Source of the DNA: Roseobacter sp. MED193
Lineage (GTDB): Bacteria > Pseudomonadota > Alphaproteobacteria > Rhodobacterales > Rhodobacteraceae
Direction: 5' to 3'
Assembly (NCBI RefSeq): GCF_000152965.1
Contig: NZ_AANB01000013.1
Location: forward strand, 58,981 to 122,980
Length of the DNA: 64,000 bases
This document shows positions 24,755-33,382 of this stretch, piece after piece (position 1 is the stretch's first letter; each line of letters begins with the position of its first letter). The notes under the pieces were generated by a model. The model was given only the letters and a program-made list of their open reading frames with translations, was not told the DNA's origin and made no database searches. The position numbers were made by a program, and so were the translations under genes.

Positions 24755-25542
24755 AGCCGCACCCGCTGCCCAAGACTGTCGCGCCGCTGCCAGACGAGTT
24801 GTTGTCAGGTTGGTTGTCTCGGCTGGCGGCGGCCAACTACTGTGATGATGCGGAACTGCTGGCCCATATCGAAATCGATACAACTCATGGCACGTCCTTG
24901 GACTTCAACATCGACGCGGCAGCGGCGGCGAAGATTGCCAACGCCGCACGGATTGACCCAGATGTTGTGCGATCTTTGACCTTCCCAGCAATGGCGACAC
25001 GAGAAGCCTCGCTGACGGCCCAGATACCATTCCAGCATTGCCTGCAATGCTCCAGAGAGGGCCTTTCGCTCAAGCATTGGAGGCGAGCCTGGGCATTCGA
25101 CTGCCAGGTTTGTGGGACGAGACTTGTGCCGACGCTCGGCAAGGCCAGTGGCGAACAGATGCCCGAAAAGCTGATAAATCGTGCGCGCAACGGCGCCGCG
25201 CGGCTTGAATACGCCGCGCGATTACGCAGCTCCAAGCAACTTCGGCGCGCAATGCGCGCGGTCACCTTTGCCATATCATTAAAGGCCTTCCGCGGAGATC
25301 CGTTACACGCTCTTCAGGGCCACAGGCTGGAAGTAAGGCTGTTTTGCCTTGCTGCAATTGATGCAGCCCAATCCCGTCCACTGGTCAAAGCGGCCATCTC
25401 AAGCTCCGGCATCGACGACTATGCAAGGGTTGCTCTATTGCGCGCCTTCGATAAGGAGCCACGTCTGCTTGCCGCGGTCGATTACATCGCCCGGCAGCGC
25501 GCGAAAAGCATAGGCGCGATGGCAGTGGAATCTCATAATTAA
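24751..25542 (+). CDS. tniQ: TniQ/TnsD-type target-selection protein
   Basis: A 263-residue protein with the TniQ N-terminal signature (PDELLSGWLSRLAAAN) and a zinc finger built from HCLQC...FDCQVC (about residues 93-122). TniQ links the target site to TniB in Tn5053 and Tn7-like transposition. The GTG at 24751 overlaps the tniB stop. The stop codon lies inside the inner right-end repeat, so the gene is complete and the element tightly packed. Confidence 0.85.
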   Translation: MKPHPLPKTVAPLPDELLSGWLSRLAAANYCDDAELLAHIEIDTTHGTSLDFNIDAAAAAKIANAARIDPDVVRSLTFPAMATREASLTAQIPFQHCLQCSREGLSLKHWRRAWAFDCQVCGTRLVPTLGKASGEQMPEKLINRARNGAARLEYAARLRSSKQLRRAMRAVTFAISLKAFRGDPLHALQGHRLEVRLFCLAAIDAAQSRPLVKAAISSSGIDDYARVALLRAFDKEPRLLAAVDYIARQRAKSIGAMAVESHN

Positions 25543-25596
25543 GGGCAAAAAATATCCCCGAACGCGTCGTGTCTCAGATTTAAGGGCAACGCGACA
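25530..25596. repeat. Right end with two transposase-site repeats
   Basis: ATCTCATAATTAAGGGC (25530-25546) and GTCTCAGATTTAAGGGC (25571-25587) are inverted copies of the left-end repeats. The terminal eight bases ACGCGACA at 25589-25596 complement the left TGTCGCGT. Two right sites against four left sites gives the end asymmetry typical of Tn7-like elements. Confidence 0.8.
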
Positions 25597-26071
25597 CGAA
25601 GTGATCGTCAGTGGCGATGTGGTGATGGCGGGATACTGGGGCAATGAAACGGCAACGGCGTCAGCCTTGCGGGACGGCTGGCTCCATACCGGCGACATTG
25701 GCAGCGTGGACGCCCACGGTTTCCTGACGCTCAAGGACCGGTCCAAGGACGTGATCATTTCTGGCGGGTCAAATATTTATCCGCGCGAGGTCGAAGAGGT
25801 GCTGCTGCGTCATTCCGGCGTGGTCGAAACTAATGTTGTTGGCCGCGAGGAGGCCGAATGGGGCGAGGAAGTCATCGCGTTTGTCGTGGCAGAGCCGGGC
25901 GTGACCGCACAGGCGCTGGACCGTTTTTGTCTGGATAACATAGCGCGGTTCAAGCGACCCAAGGCCTATTGCTTTGTTCTCGAACTGCCCAAAAGCAGCT
26001 ACGGCAAAATACTTAAGACAGAGTTGCGCCAGATGCTGACCGACCCCGATACACAATTCGAAAAACCATAA
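25597..26071 (+). pseudogene. C-terminal remnant of acyl-CoA synthetase
   Basis: An open frame runs from the transposon end to the stop at 26071 and encodes only the last ~157 residues of an AMP-dependent acyl-CoA synthetase. Visible are the A8-type segment WLHTGDIG...LKDRSKDVIISGG and the C-terminal lysine loop PKSSYGKILK that closes over the active site. The adenylation core (SGTTG motif) is missing. Before truncation it would have been the first known gene of the catabolic operon. The 15-bp gap to the thiolase gene holds AAAAGGAGA. Confidence 0.88.
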
Positions 26072-26086
26072 AAAAGGAGACCCAAA

Positions 26087-27271
26087 ATGACTGCCATTAT
26101 TGCCGGTGTCGGCATGATCCCTTTTGCAAAACCGGGCGCATCGGCACCTTACGACGAGATGGGCGAGGTGGCGATCCGTCTTGCACTGGATGACGCCGGT
26201 ATCGCGTTCGAAGACGTGCAACAGGCCTATGCCAGCTATGTTTACGGCGACAGCACAAGCGGGCAGCGTGTGATTTACCGCGTGGGCATGACGGGCATCC
26301 CGATTATCAACGTGAACAACAATTGTTCGAGCGGTTCAACAGCGCTTTTCCTCGCACGGCAGGCTGTCGAAAGCGGTGTGGCAGAATGTGTGCTGGCGGT
26401 GGGTTTTGAACAGATGGCCCCCGGTGCGTTGGGTGTTGTCTTTCCCGATCGCCCGTCACCGCTGGCGGAATTTGATGCCGCCACGGACCGGCTGATAGGG
26501 GACGTCGATCTGCCGATGACGCTTCGGTATTTCGGCGGTGCGGGCAAGGCGCATATGGAACGATTTGGTACGAAGATGGAGACATTCGCCAAAATTCGGG
26601 CCAAGGCTAGCCGCCATGCCGCGAACAACCCACTCTCGGTTTTCCGCAAGGAGATGACCACGCAGGATGTAATGGGTGCGCAGGTGATCTGGCCCGGTGT
26701 AATGACACGGCCAATGGCTTGTCCGCCCACCTGCGGCGCTGCGGCGGCGCTTGTGGTGTCCAAAGGGTTCGCTGAAAAAATGGGCCTTGATACAACTGTA
26801 CAAATCCGCGCGCAGGCAATGACAACGGATAAACTGCTGGACCCTGAAACCGGCGACATGATCGAAGTGGTTGGCGCCAGGCTGAGCCGTGATGCCGCGC
26901 GCATGGTCTATGAAAAGGCGGGCGTGGGTCCTGACGATATCGACGTGATCGAATTGCATGACTGTTTCGCGCAGAACGAATTGATTTCCTACGAGGCCCT
27001 GGGGCTATGTGCCGAAGGTGATGGCGAAAAGTTGGTCGATGATGGCGACAACACCTTTGGCGGGAAATACGTCACGAACCCGTCTGGTGGTCTGCTGTCA
27101 AAGGGGCATCCACTGGGTGCTACGGGGCTGGCACAGTGTTTTGAGTTGACCAACCAACTGCGTGGAAAGGCAGAGAACCGGCAGGTCGATAATGCGCGGC
27201 TTGCCCTCCAGCATAACGTTGGGCTGGGCGGTGCGGCGGTTGTTACACTTTATGAAAGGATTACAGCATGA
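26087..27271 (+). CDS. SCP-type thiolase (lipid-transfer protein family)
   Basis: A 394-residue thiolase of the sterol-carrier-protein group. It has the nucleophilic Cys80 in NNNCSSGSTAL, the HDCFAQNE segment and the C-terminal GGLLSKGHPLGATG with its catalytic His. These enzymes release acetyl- or propionyl-CoA from branched or side-chain 3-ketoacyl-CoAs, often with a DUF35 partner that is not present here. AAGGAG lies just upstream. ATGA overlap with the next SDR gene. Confidence 0.88.
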   Translation: MTAIIAGVGMIPFAKPGASAPYDEMGEVAIRLALDDAGIAFEDVQQAYASYVYGDSTSGQRVIYRVGMTGIPIINVNNNCSSGSTALFLARQAVESGVAECVLAVGFEQMAPGALGVVFPDRPSPLAEFDAATDRLIGDVDLPMTLRYFGGAGKAHMERFGTKMETFAKIRAKASRHAANNPLSVFRKEMTTQDVMGAQVIWPGVMTRPMACPPTCGAAAALVVSKGFAEKMGLDTTVQIRAQAMTTDKLLDPETGDMIEVVGARLSRDAARMVYEKAGVGPDDIDVIELHDCFAQNELISYEALGLCAEGDGEKLVDDGDNTFGGKYVTNPSGGLLSKGHPLGATGLAQCFELTNQLRGKAENRQVDNARLALQHNVGLGGAAVVTLYERITA

Positions 27272-28083
27272 CAAAACCACCAATGAGAGATCGTGACGAT
27301 TTCGGCGTGGCACTTGTCACCGGTGCAGGTTCTGGCATCGGACAGGGGATTGCTTTGCGGCTGGCGGAGTTGGGCGCGAGGGTTGTTGTCACTGATATTG
27401 CCGAAACAGGCATAGCCGATACGGTCAAGCAGATCGAAGCGGCAGGTGGTACAGCGCTTGGGCAAAAGCTTGATGTGTCGGATCCGGCATCGGTGAATGC
27501 GGCATTTGACGAGACGGAACGCTGGGACAAATGCGTGGATGTGCTGGTGAACAATGCGGGTATCGTCGGGATTAATCCGTTCCTCGATTTTCCTTTGGAA
27601 GACTGGAACCGCGTTATGGCTATCAACCTGACAGGCAGCATGTTGTGCGCGCAACTTGCTGCGCGTGAAATGGTTCGTCAGCGATATGGCAGGATCATCA
27701 ATATCACGTCGGTCAGCGGCATCCGCGCAGGGGTCGGGCGCACGGCTTACGGCACGTCCAAGGCGGCCTTGGTGGGGCTGACACGCCAGATTGCGCTTGA
27801 AGTTGCGGCGCATGGCGTCACGGCAAACGCGATTGCACCGGGCGCCATTACAACTCCGCTCACCGAAAGCACCTATACCGAAGAAACGGTTGCGCGCCTG
27901 TTGCCGATGATTCCGGCGGGTTACATGGCCGACCCTGCGGATATCGCGGCGGCAGTTGCCTATCTGGGCTCGCCTGATGCGCGATATGTGAACGGTGAAA
28001 CACTGGTCGTTGATGGTGGATATGTCTGTGGCGGCATGATGCAGACTGGCTCGCTGGATCTGGGCACAAAAAGTTCGTCCTGA
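27268..28083 (+). CDS. SDR dehydrogenase (3-hydroxyacyl-CoA type)
   Basis: A 271-residue short-chain dehydrogenase with the nucleotide motif TGAGSGIGQG (about residues 14-23), NNAG, and the catalytic Tyr-x-x-x-Lys (YGTSK, about 156-160) preceded by Ser in TSVSG. It most likely oxidises a 3-hydroxyacyl-CoA or a related alcohol in the pathway. Coupled to the thiolase by ATGA. A 211-bp gap with an operator follows, so this gene may end a first transcript. Confidence 0.85.
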   Translation: MTKPPMRDRDDFGVALVTGAGSGIGQGIALRLAELGARVVVTDIAETGIADTVKQIEAAGGTALGQKLDVSDPASVNAAFDETERWDKCVDVLVNNAGIVGINPFLDFPLEDWNRVMAINLTGSMLCAQLAAREMVRQRYGRIINITSVSGIRAGVGRTAYGTSKAALVGLTRQIALEVAAHGVTANAIAPGAITTPLTESTYTEETVARLLPMIPAGYMADPADIAAAVAYLGSPDARYVNGETLVVDGGYVCGGMMQTGSLDLGTKSSS

Positions 28084-28260
28084 ACACAAGGTGTCGCGCG
28101 GCGAGGCATTTTTTCATGTCGCGCGCATCATCGGGGAACGCACTATCTTGATGTCGCCGGATTGCTGATTCTCCGATCAAATCGGACGGGAGAAACCGAC
28201 AACCTACAAGCCTATGTAACCTAACGTAAATTAGTTCTTGATTTGATTATATATTTTTGA

Positions 28261-28278
28261 TTACTTACTGGTAAGTAA
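28261..28278. promoter_or_regulatory. TetR-type operator upstream of hydratase gene
   Basis: TTACTTACTGGTAAGTAA is an 18-bp inverted repeat, symmetric except for the two central bases, in an AT-rich promoter-like stretch 16 bp before the ATG at 28295. The size and symmetry fit a TetR-family dimer site, and a TetR gene closes the operon at 39964. Binding is inferred. Confidence 0.65.
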
Positions 28279-28294
28279 ATAGAAAGACGCACGC

Positions 28295-29083
28295 ATGACT
28301 CAAGCGAATGTACTGGTCGAATACCGTGGTCCGGTTGCGTGGCTGACGTTGAACAGGGCCAACAGTCTTAATGCACTTTCTGTCGACCTCATTGGGGAAC
28401 TGCGCGCCGCGATAAGAGAGATCGCTGTGGCAAAACAGGTGCGCGCAATTGTGCTGACGGCTGCGGGGCGTGCGTTTTGCGCCGGTGCCAATCTGAAGGA
28501 AGTCCTCGCTGGTCTGGATGATGCCGATACGCAAAAGGGTGATTTTCTTGACGCTATCGGCGCGACGTTTCAAGCGCTGCGTGATTTGCCGAAACCGGTG
28601 ATCGGCGGGCTGAATGGCATTACCGTTGCGGGCGGGCTGGAACTCGCGATGTGTTGCGATGTGCTGATTGCGGGCGAGAGCGCCAGAATTGGCGATGCTC
28701 ATTCGAATTTTGGTGTGTTCCCTGGCGCAGGCGGCGCTGCTGTCTTGCCGTGCCGGATCGGACTCGCAAACGCGAAATACCTCTTGTTTTCGGGCCAAAG
28801 TCTACCAGCGCGCGAATTGATGCGCATGGGGCTGGTGCAGGAAGTGGTTGGTGATGACGCGCTTGAAGCGCGGCTGCACGAGTTCAGCCAGTTGCTGGCG
28901 ACCAAAAGCCCGCTGGTCCTGTCGCAGATGAAGCGGGTAGCCAATGCATCCATCGAAATGACGCAGGTGGAGGCGCTGAAACAGGAACTTGCCGTGCTGC
29001 GCGAACATCTGAAATCCAACGATGCGGCCGAAGGACTTGCCGCATTCGGTGAAAAACGAAAGCCGGTTTTCACCGGCACATGA
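28295..29083 (+). CDS. Enoyl-CoA hydratase/isomerase
   Basis: A 262-residue crotonase-fold protein with the oxyanion-hole segments AFCAGANLKEV (about 62-72) and GGLELAMCCDV (about 112-122). The glutamate positions of crotonase-type hydratases fall near GDAHSNFGVFPGAGG, where the usual Glu is replaced by Asn/Val, so isomerase or other crotonase chemistry is possible. It is the first gene after the TetR-type operator and probably starts the main transcript 28295-39902. Confidence 0.85.
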   Translation: MTQANVLVEYRGPVAWLTLNRANSLNALSVDLIGELRAAIREIAVAKQVRAIVLTAAGRAFCAGANLKEVLAGLDDADTQKGDFLDAIGATFQALRDLPKPVIGGLNGITVAGGLELAMCCDVLIAGESARIGDAHSNFGVFPGAGGAAVLPCRIGLANAKYLLFSGQSLPARELMRMGLVQEVVGDDALEARLHEFSQLLATKSPLVLSQMKRVANASIEMTQVEALKQELAVLREHLKSNDAAEGLAAFGEKRKPVFTGT

Positions 29084-29095
29084 GCGGAGATTGAA

Positions 29096-30334
29096 ATGAC
29101 AAAAATTTACATTGCCGGGGTCGCGATGACCAAAATGGGACGCCTCGACGGGGCAACGGTAAAGTCGCTGACCTGCGAGGCTGTCGATGGCGCGATGGCG
29201 GACGCCGGCATTGGCAAGGATGACATTCAGGCTGCCTACTACGCGAACACAACACAGCGACATCTTGAGGCGCAGTTGATGATCCCGGGCCAGATCACCC
29301 TGCGCGAGATGGGATTTGAGGGCATCCCGATGGTAAACGTCGAAAATGCATGTGCCAGCGGGTCAACCGCGTTGAACCTTGCGGCTCAATTTCTCAAAGC
29401 AGGCGAGGGTGACGTGGCTTTGGCCGTTGGGGCCGAAAAAATGTGGACAGGTGACAAAGCTAAGATGTTCAGCTTTTTCGATGGCGCGTGGGATGTGTCC
29501 ACCGTTGAGGAAAATACCGAAAAACTGATGGCGCTGGGCAAAGGCATCGACGTGCCGAATGACACCACTTCGGACAAGCCGTTTTCAGTCTTTATGGCGA
29601 TTTACGGAGCGTTCGGGCTGGCGCATATGCGCACGTTCGGCACGACCCAAAAACAGATTGCTGCGATTGCAGCAAAGAACCACATGCATTCGGTTGAAAA
29701 TGAAAAGGCGCAATTCCGCGCGCCTTATACCGTTGACGAAATATTAAGCGCACCACCGATCACTTATCCTTTGACCCTGCCAATGTGCGCCCCGATGAGC
29801 GATGGCGGTGCCGCTGCGGTTCTGATGACCGAGGCCGGATTGAAAAAGTTCGGGATCAGCCGGGATCGTGCCATCGAAGTGCGCGCCAGCGTGATCCAGA
29901 CCGGATCAAACCGCGCGCCGGAGGATTATGAGAACCACCTGACCGCGATTGCGGCACGGCGGGCATATGAAATCGCCGGTATCGGTCCCCAAGACGTATC
30001 AGTTGCCGAAGTGCATGACGCAACAGCGGTGGGTGAGTTGATCCAGATCGAAAACCTTGGGCTGTTCCCATTTGGCGAAGGGGGTGCTGCATCCGAGCGC
30101 GGTGACACCTCCATCGGCGGGCGGGTGCCGGTGAACCCGTCGGGCGGGCTGGAATGCAAAGGCCACCCGATTGGCGCGACTGGGTTGGGCCAGGTTTACG
30201 AACTGGTATCGCAACTGCGCGGTGAATGTGGACCTAGACAGGTCGAAGGTGCGCGGATCGCCATCGCGGAAAATGGCGGCGGTTTGATCGGTATCGAAGA
30301 GGCCGTGGCCTCCATCCTTATTCTCGGGCGCTAG
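29096..30334 (+). CDS. Second SCP-type thiolase
   Basis: A 412-residue thiolase with Cys86 in ENACASGSTAL, EVHDATAVGE and the C-terminal GGLECKGHPIGATG. It is distinct from the thiolase at 26087, since the insertion near residues 120-160 differs, so the two may act on different chain lengths or rounds of beta-oxidation. No DUF35 gene is adjacent. Followed after 9 bp by the acyl-CoA dehydrogenase. Confidence 0.88.
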   Translation: MTKIYIAGVAMTKMGRLDGATVKSLTCEAVDGAMADAGIGKDDIQAAYYANTTQRHLEAQLMIPGQITLREMGFEGIPMVNVENACASGSTALNLAAQFLKAGEGDVALAVGAEKMWTGDKAKMFSFFDGAWDVSTVEENTEKLMALGKGIDVPNDTTSDKPFSVFMAIYGAFGLAHMRTFGTTQKQIAAIAAKNHMHSVENEKAQFRAPYTVDEILSAPPITYPLTLPMCAPMSDGGAAAVLMTEAGLKKFGISRDRAIEVRASVIQTGSNRAPEDYENHLTAIAARRAYEIAGIGPQDVSVAEVHDATAVGELIQIENLGLFPFGEGGAASERGDTSIGGRVPVNPSGGLECKGHPIGATGLGQVYELVSQLRGECGPRQVEGARIAIAENGGGLIGIEEAVASILILGR

Positions 30335-30343
30335 GAGCGAAAG

Positions 30344-31480
30344 ATGTTCAAAACCGAAGAGCAGATAATGGCTTGCGATTCCTTGCGCCGGTTTCTGGAT
30401 GACCAGATCGAACCGGAATACCTGAAGGTTAAGGATGCGCCGTTCGAAAAAGAAGTCATTCAGGGTTTCATGACGCGACTTGCCGAGTTCGGTCTGACAT
30501 CGGCCCCGCATCCCGAAGAAGCGGGCGGTATGGGGCTGGATTGGACCACCCACCTGATGCTGTTCGAAGAGGTTGGTGTTACGGCAATAGATATCGCGCT
30601 GCCCATTCTGATCAACGTGGTGGCAGGTGAGATTCTGCTGAAGCTCGGGTCTGATGAGATTCGCAAAAAATATATCGGTCCGTTGCTTGCCGGTGAAATT
30701 ACCGCGTCGATGGGCATATCGGAACCAAATGTCGGGTCCGATGTGGCCGCTGTCAAAACCCGAGCGCGGCGGGACGGCGATGACTGGGTGATCAATGGCG
30801 AAAAGACCTGGATCACCAATGGTCGCTTTTCGGATTTCCTGATATGCACCTGCGCCACCGATGAGGGCCTGACCCATATTCTAGTGGATCGCAAAGAGCA
30901 TGGCTATGAAACCCGCGACATCAAAAAAATGGGTCTGAACGCACAATCCACGGCACAGATCTTTCTTGATGACGTGCGTGTGCCGATTGCAAACACGATA
31001 GGCGAGGTCGGCCGCGGCTTGCAGCAAACGCTTGTGGTGTTTGAACGGGCGCGCGTTCACATGGCCATGTGGGGAATCTCCCTGGCACGGCGCGCGTTGG
31101 AAGAGTCGATCAGATATGCGCAGGAACGCAACCAGCACGGCAAGCAGATAGCGGGTCACCAGCTCATCGCAGACAAGATCGCCGTAATGGCCACAGAGAT
31201 TGATGCTGCGCGGCTTTTGACCCTCCGTGCCGCTGGCATGATCGACCGCGGCGAACGCTGCGACAAGGAATGTGCCATGGCCAAATGGTACGGCACGGAA
31301 ATCGCAGTGAACGCAACGCGCCAAGCAGTGCAGATCCACGGTGGCAATGGTGTCACCACCGATTTTATCGTCGAACGGCTGGCGCGCGAGGCCATTATCG
31401 GGCCGATCCCGGACGGGACTACAGAAATACAAAAATTGCTGATCGCACGGACGCTTACCGGCGTGCAGGCATTCAAATAG
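30344..31480 (+). CDS. Acyl-CoA dehydrogenase
   Basis: A 378-residue flavoprotein of normal family length. It has SMGISEPNVGSD and the FAD/substrate segment EKTWITNG in the middle domain, RNQHGKQIAGHQ and QIHGGNGVT in the C-terminal domain. At the usual catalytic-base position (Glu in YEGT of medium-chain enzymes) this protein has Asp357 in PDGTTEIQ. Asp there occurs in some relatives with unusual substrates. It introduces the 2,3-double bond before hydration. GAGCGAAAG precedes the ATG. Confidence 0.9.
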   Translation: MFKTEEQIMACDSLRRFLDDQIEPEYLKVKDAPFEKEVIQGFMTRLAEFGLTSAPHPEEAGGMGLDWTTHLMLFEEVGVTAIDIALPILINVVAGEILLKLGSDEIRKKYIGPLLAGEITASMGISEPNVGSDVAAVKTRARRDGDDWVINGEKTWITNGRFSDFLICTCATDEGLTHILVDRKEHGYETRDIKKMGLNAQSTAQIFLDDVRVPIANTIGEVGRGLQQTLVVFERARVHMAMWGISLARRALEESIRYAQERNQHGKQIAGHQLIADKIAVMATEIDAARLLTLRAAGMIDRGERCDKECAMAKWYGTEIAVNATRQAVQIHGGNGVTTDFIVERLAREAIIGPIPDGTTEIQKLLIARTLTGVQAFK

Positions 31481-31488
31481 GAGCGGTC

Positions 31489-32262
31489 ATGGAAATCGAA
31501 GGCAAGACAATCATCGTCACCGGCGGGGCATCGGGTCTTGGCGCGGCGACGGCGAAATATCTGCGAGCACGCGGTGCCAAGATTGGTATTTTCGATATGT
31601 CGCAGGGCGCTGGCGATGCGCTGGTCAAGGAACTGGGTGCTTCAAACGCAATGTTCTGCAACGTCGATGTGACCGACGATGAAGGCGTGGACGCGGCAGT
31701 TGACGCCGTGGTTTCAAAATTCGGTGCGCTGCATGGGTGCATCAACTGCGCCGGGGTCGTCAGCCCGATGAAAGTGATCGACCGTGACGGCAAGGCCGCG
31801 TCGCTCGACACATTCCGCCGCACGGTTGATATCAATCTTGTCGGCACATTCAACGTAATGAGCAAAGCTGTTCAGCGGATGTTGTTGAATGAACCCGAAA
31901 ACGGCGAAGAGCGCGGTGTTGTTGTCAACGTCTCCTCTGGTGCTGCGATGGAAGGGCAAATCGGCCAGCCGGCTTATTCGTCGTCAAAGGCGGGGGTGAT
32001 GGGCCTTAACCTGCCTGCCGCGCGCGAACTGGGTGCCAAGGGCATTCGCGTCAACGCGATTGCACCCGGCCTGTTCGGCACGCCGATGGTCATGTCGCTG
32101 CCCGACAACGTGATCGCAAACCTCGAAGCCTCTGTCGAAGCGCCCAAGCGTGTCGGCCGGATGGAAGAATTCGCTCATTGCTGCGCCTTTCTGATCGAGA
32201 ATTCATATATGAACGGCGAAACCGTGCGGCTTGATGCTGCCACGCGCCTGCAGGCGAGATAG
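31489..32262 (+). CDS. SDR dehydrogenase (17beta-HSD10-like)
   Basis: A 257-residue short-chain dehydrogenase with TGGASGLGAAT (about 11-21), NCAGVV and catalytic YSSSK (about 163-167). The pattern KLFDGKT...GGASGLG with a long loop after NCAG resembles type II 3-hydroxyacyl-CoA dehydrogenases (HSD10 group). The ATG at 31489 follows AGGAGCGG directly after the dehydrogenase gene; the longer frame from 31270 overlaps that gene and is rejected. Confidence 0.87.
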   Translation: MEIEGKTIIVTGGASGLGAATAKYLRARGAKIGIFDMSQGAGDALVKELGASNAMFCNVDVTDDEGVDAAVDAVVSKFGALHGCINCAGVVSPMKVIDRDGKAASLDTFRRTVDINLVGTFNVMSKAVQRMLLNEPENGEERGVVVNVSSGAAMEGQIGQPAYSSSKAGVMGLNLPAARELGAKGIRVNAIAPGLFGTPMVMSLPDNVIANLEASVEAPKRVGRMEEFAHCCAFLIENSYMNGETVRLDAATRLQAR

Positions 32263-32266
32263 GGCG

Positions 32267-33382
32267 ATGCTGCAACGCTCAGGTCCCCTCAAAGGTGTAC
32301 GCATTGTTGAAATGGCAGGTCTTGGCCCTGCGCCGTTTGCTGCGATGCATCTGGCTGATCTGGGCGCTGAAGTGGTGCGCATCGCGCGGCCCGGTCAGAA
32401 ATTTCCGTTGCCGATTGATGCGAAATACAATCTGTTCAACCGCTCGCGCCGCAGCCTGACACTTGACCTGACAAAGGCCAGAGATGTCGACCGGCTCTGG
32501 CAGTTGATCGAACGTGCCGAGGTGCTGATCGAAGGGTTCAGGCCGGGCAAAATGGAAAAGCTGGGATTTGGTCCGGAACAGGTGCAGGCGCGCAATCCGG
32601 CCTTGGTCTATGGCCGATTGACCGGATGGGGACAGGAAGGGCCGCTGGCACATGCAGCGGGCCACGACATGAATTATGCCGCCATAACCGGTGCGGTTTG
32701 GGGTTTGGGCGATGCGGACCGCCCGCCACCTGCACCGATGAACCTGATCGCGGATCAGGGCGGCGGCGCGATGATGCTGAACGTTGGTATCCTTGCAGCC
32801 CTGACTCATGCGCGCGCCACGGGGCAGGGGCAGGTGGTCGATACGGCCATGACGGACGGGGTTAACCTGCTGATGACCATGCAGCACGGGTTGGTCGCAT
32901 GTGGCGCTTGGTCTGATAAACGGTCTGGCGATTTTATCAACGGCGGCGTTGCGTGGTATCGTTGTTACGAAACGGGCGATGGCAAATATGTGTCCGTTGG
33001 ATGTCTCGAACCGCAATTTTTTGCCGAACTTCTGGCACTTCTGGGCCTCACAGACGATCCGCGCTTTGCCGATCAATACGCACCCACCGCGCAGGCCAGT
33101 ATGATGGACGCGCTTACGGAGATTTTCCTGACTGCGACCCAACAGGAATGGTGCGATATTCTGGAAGGCAGCGACGCGTGTTTCGCACCTGTGGTTTCTC
33201 TGGCTGACGCATCGGATCATGCGCATAATCGCGCCCGGGGCAGCTTTGTCACAGTAGGTGGCATCGAGATGCCGACGCCCGCACCGCGATTCTCGCGAAC
33301 ACAACCCGACACACCGACGACCGGAGATGCGGGAGAAATCAGCCTTGATGAAATCCTTGAACACTGGGGGAACAACGCATGA
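32267..33382 (+). CDS. Alpha-methylacyl-CoA racemase-type CaiB/BaiF protein
   Basis: A 371-residue class III CoA-transferase-fold protein. Two stretches match the racemase branch: GHDMNYAA with His133 and NLIADQGGG with Asp163, thirty residues apart as are the catalytic His126/Asp156 of the well-studied mycobacterial racemase. That favours epimerisation of 2-methyl-branched acyl-CoAs over CoA transfer. ATG at 32267 follows AGGGCG; the stop overlaps livH. Confidence 0.85.
   Translation: MLQRSGPLKGVRIVEMAGLGPAPFAAMHLADLGAEVVRIARPGQKFPLPIDAKYNLFNRSRRSLTLDLTKARDVDRLWQLIERAEVLIEGFRPGKMEKLGFGPEQVQARNPALVYGRLTGWGQEGPLAHAAGHDMNYAAITGAVWGLGDADRPPPAPMNLIADQGGGAMMLNVGILAALTHARATGQGQVVDTAMTDGVNLLMTMQHGLVACGAWSDKRSGDFINGGVAWYRCYETGDGKYVSVGCLEPQFFAELLALLGLTDDPRFADQYAPTAQASMMDALTEIFLTATQQEWCDILEGSDACFAPVVSLADASDHAHNRARGSFVTVGGIEMPTPAPRFSRTQPDTPTTGDAGEISLDEILEHWGNNA

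Larger units (their letters stand above)
22091..25596 (+). mobile_element. Minimal Tn7/Tn5053-like element (tniABQ)
   Basis: A 3506-bp element bounded by inverted ends. The left end begins TGTCGCGTAGCCCTTAA at 22091; the right end, read inward on the minus strand from 25596, begins TGTCGCGTTGCCCTTAA. It carries only a DDE transposase, an AAA ATPase and a TniQ protein, with no resolvase and no cargo. Bases outside the ends (CCCGC on the left, CGAAG on the right) are not a 5-bp target duplication, and the flanking genes are unrelated and each truncated, so DNA was lost or exchanged at one side after insertion. Confidence 0.9.

Noticed and set aside
22086..25601. 5-bp target duplication around the tni element
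   Set aside because: The bases next to the two ends (CCCGC and CGAAG) do not match, so no simple insertion can be claimed.
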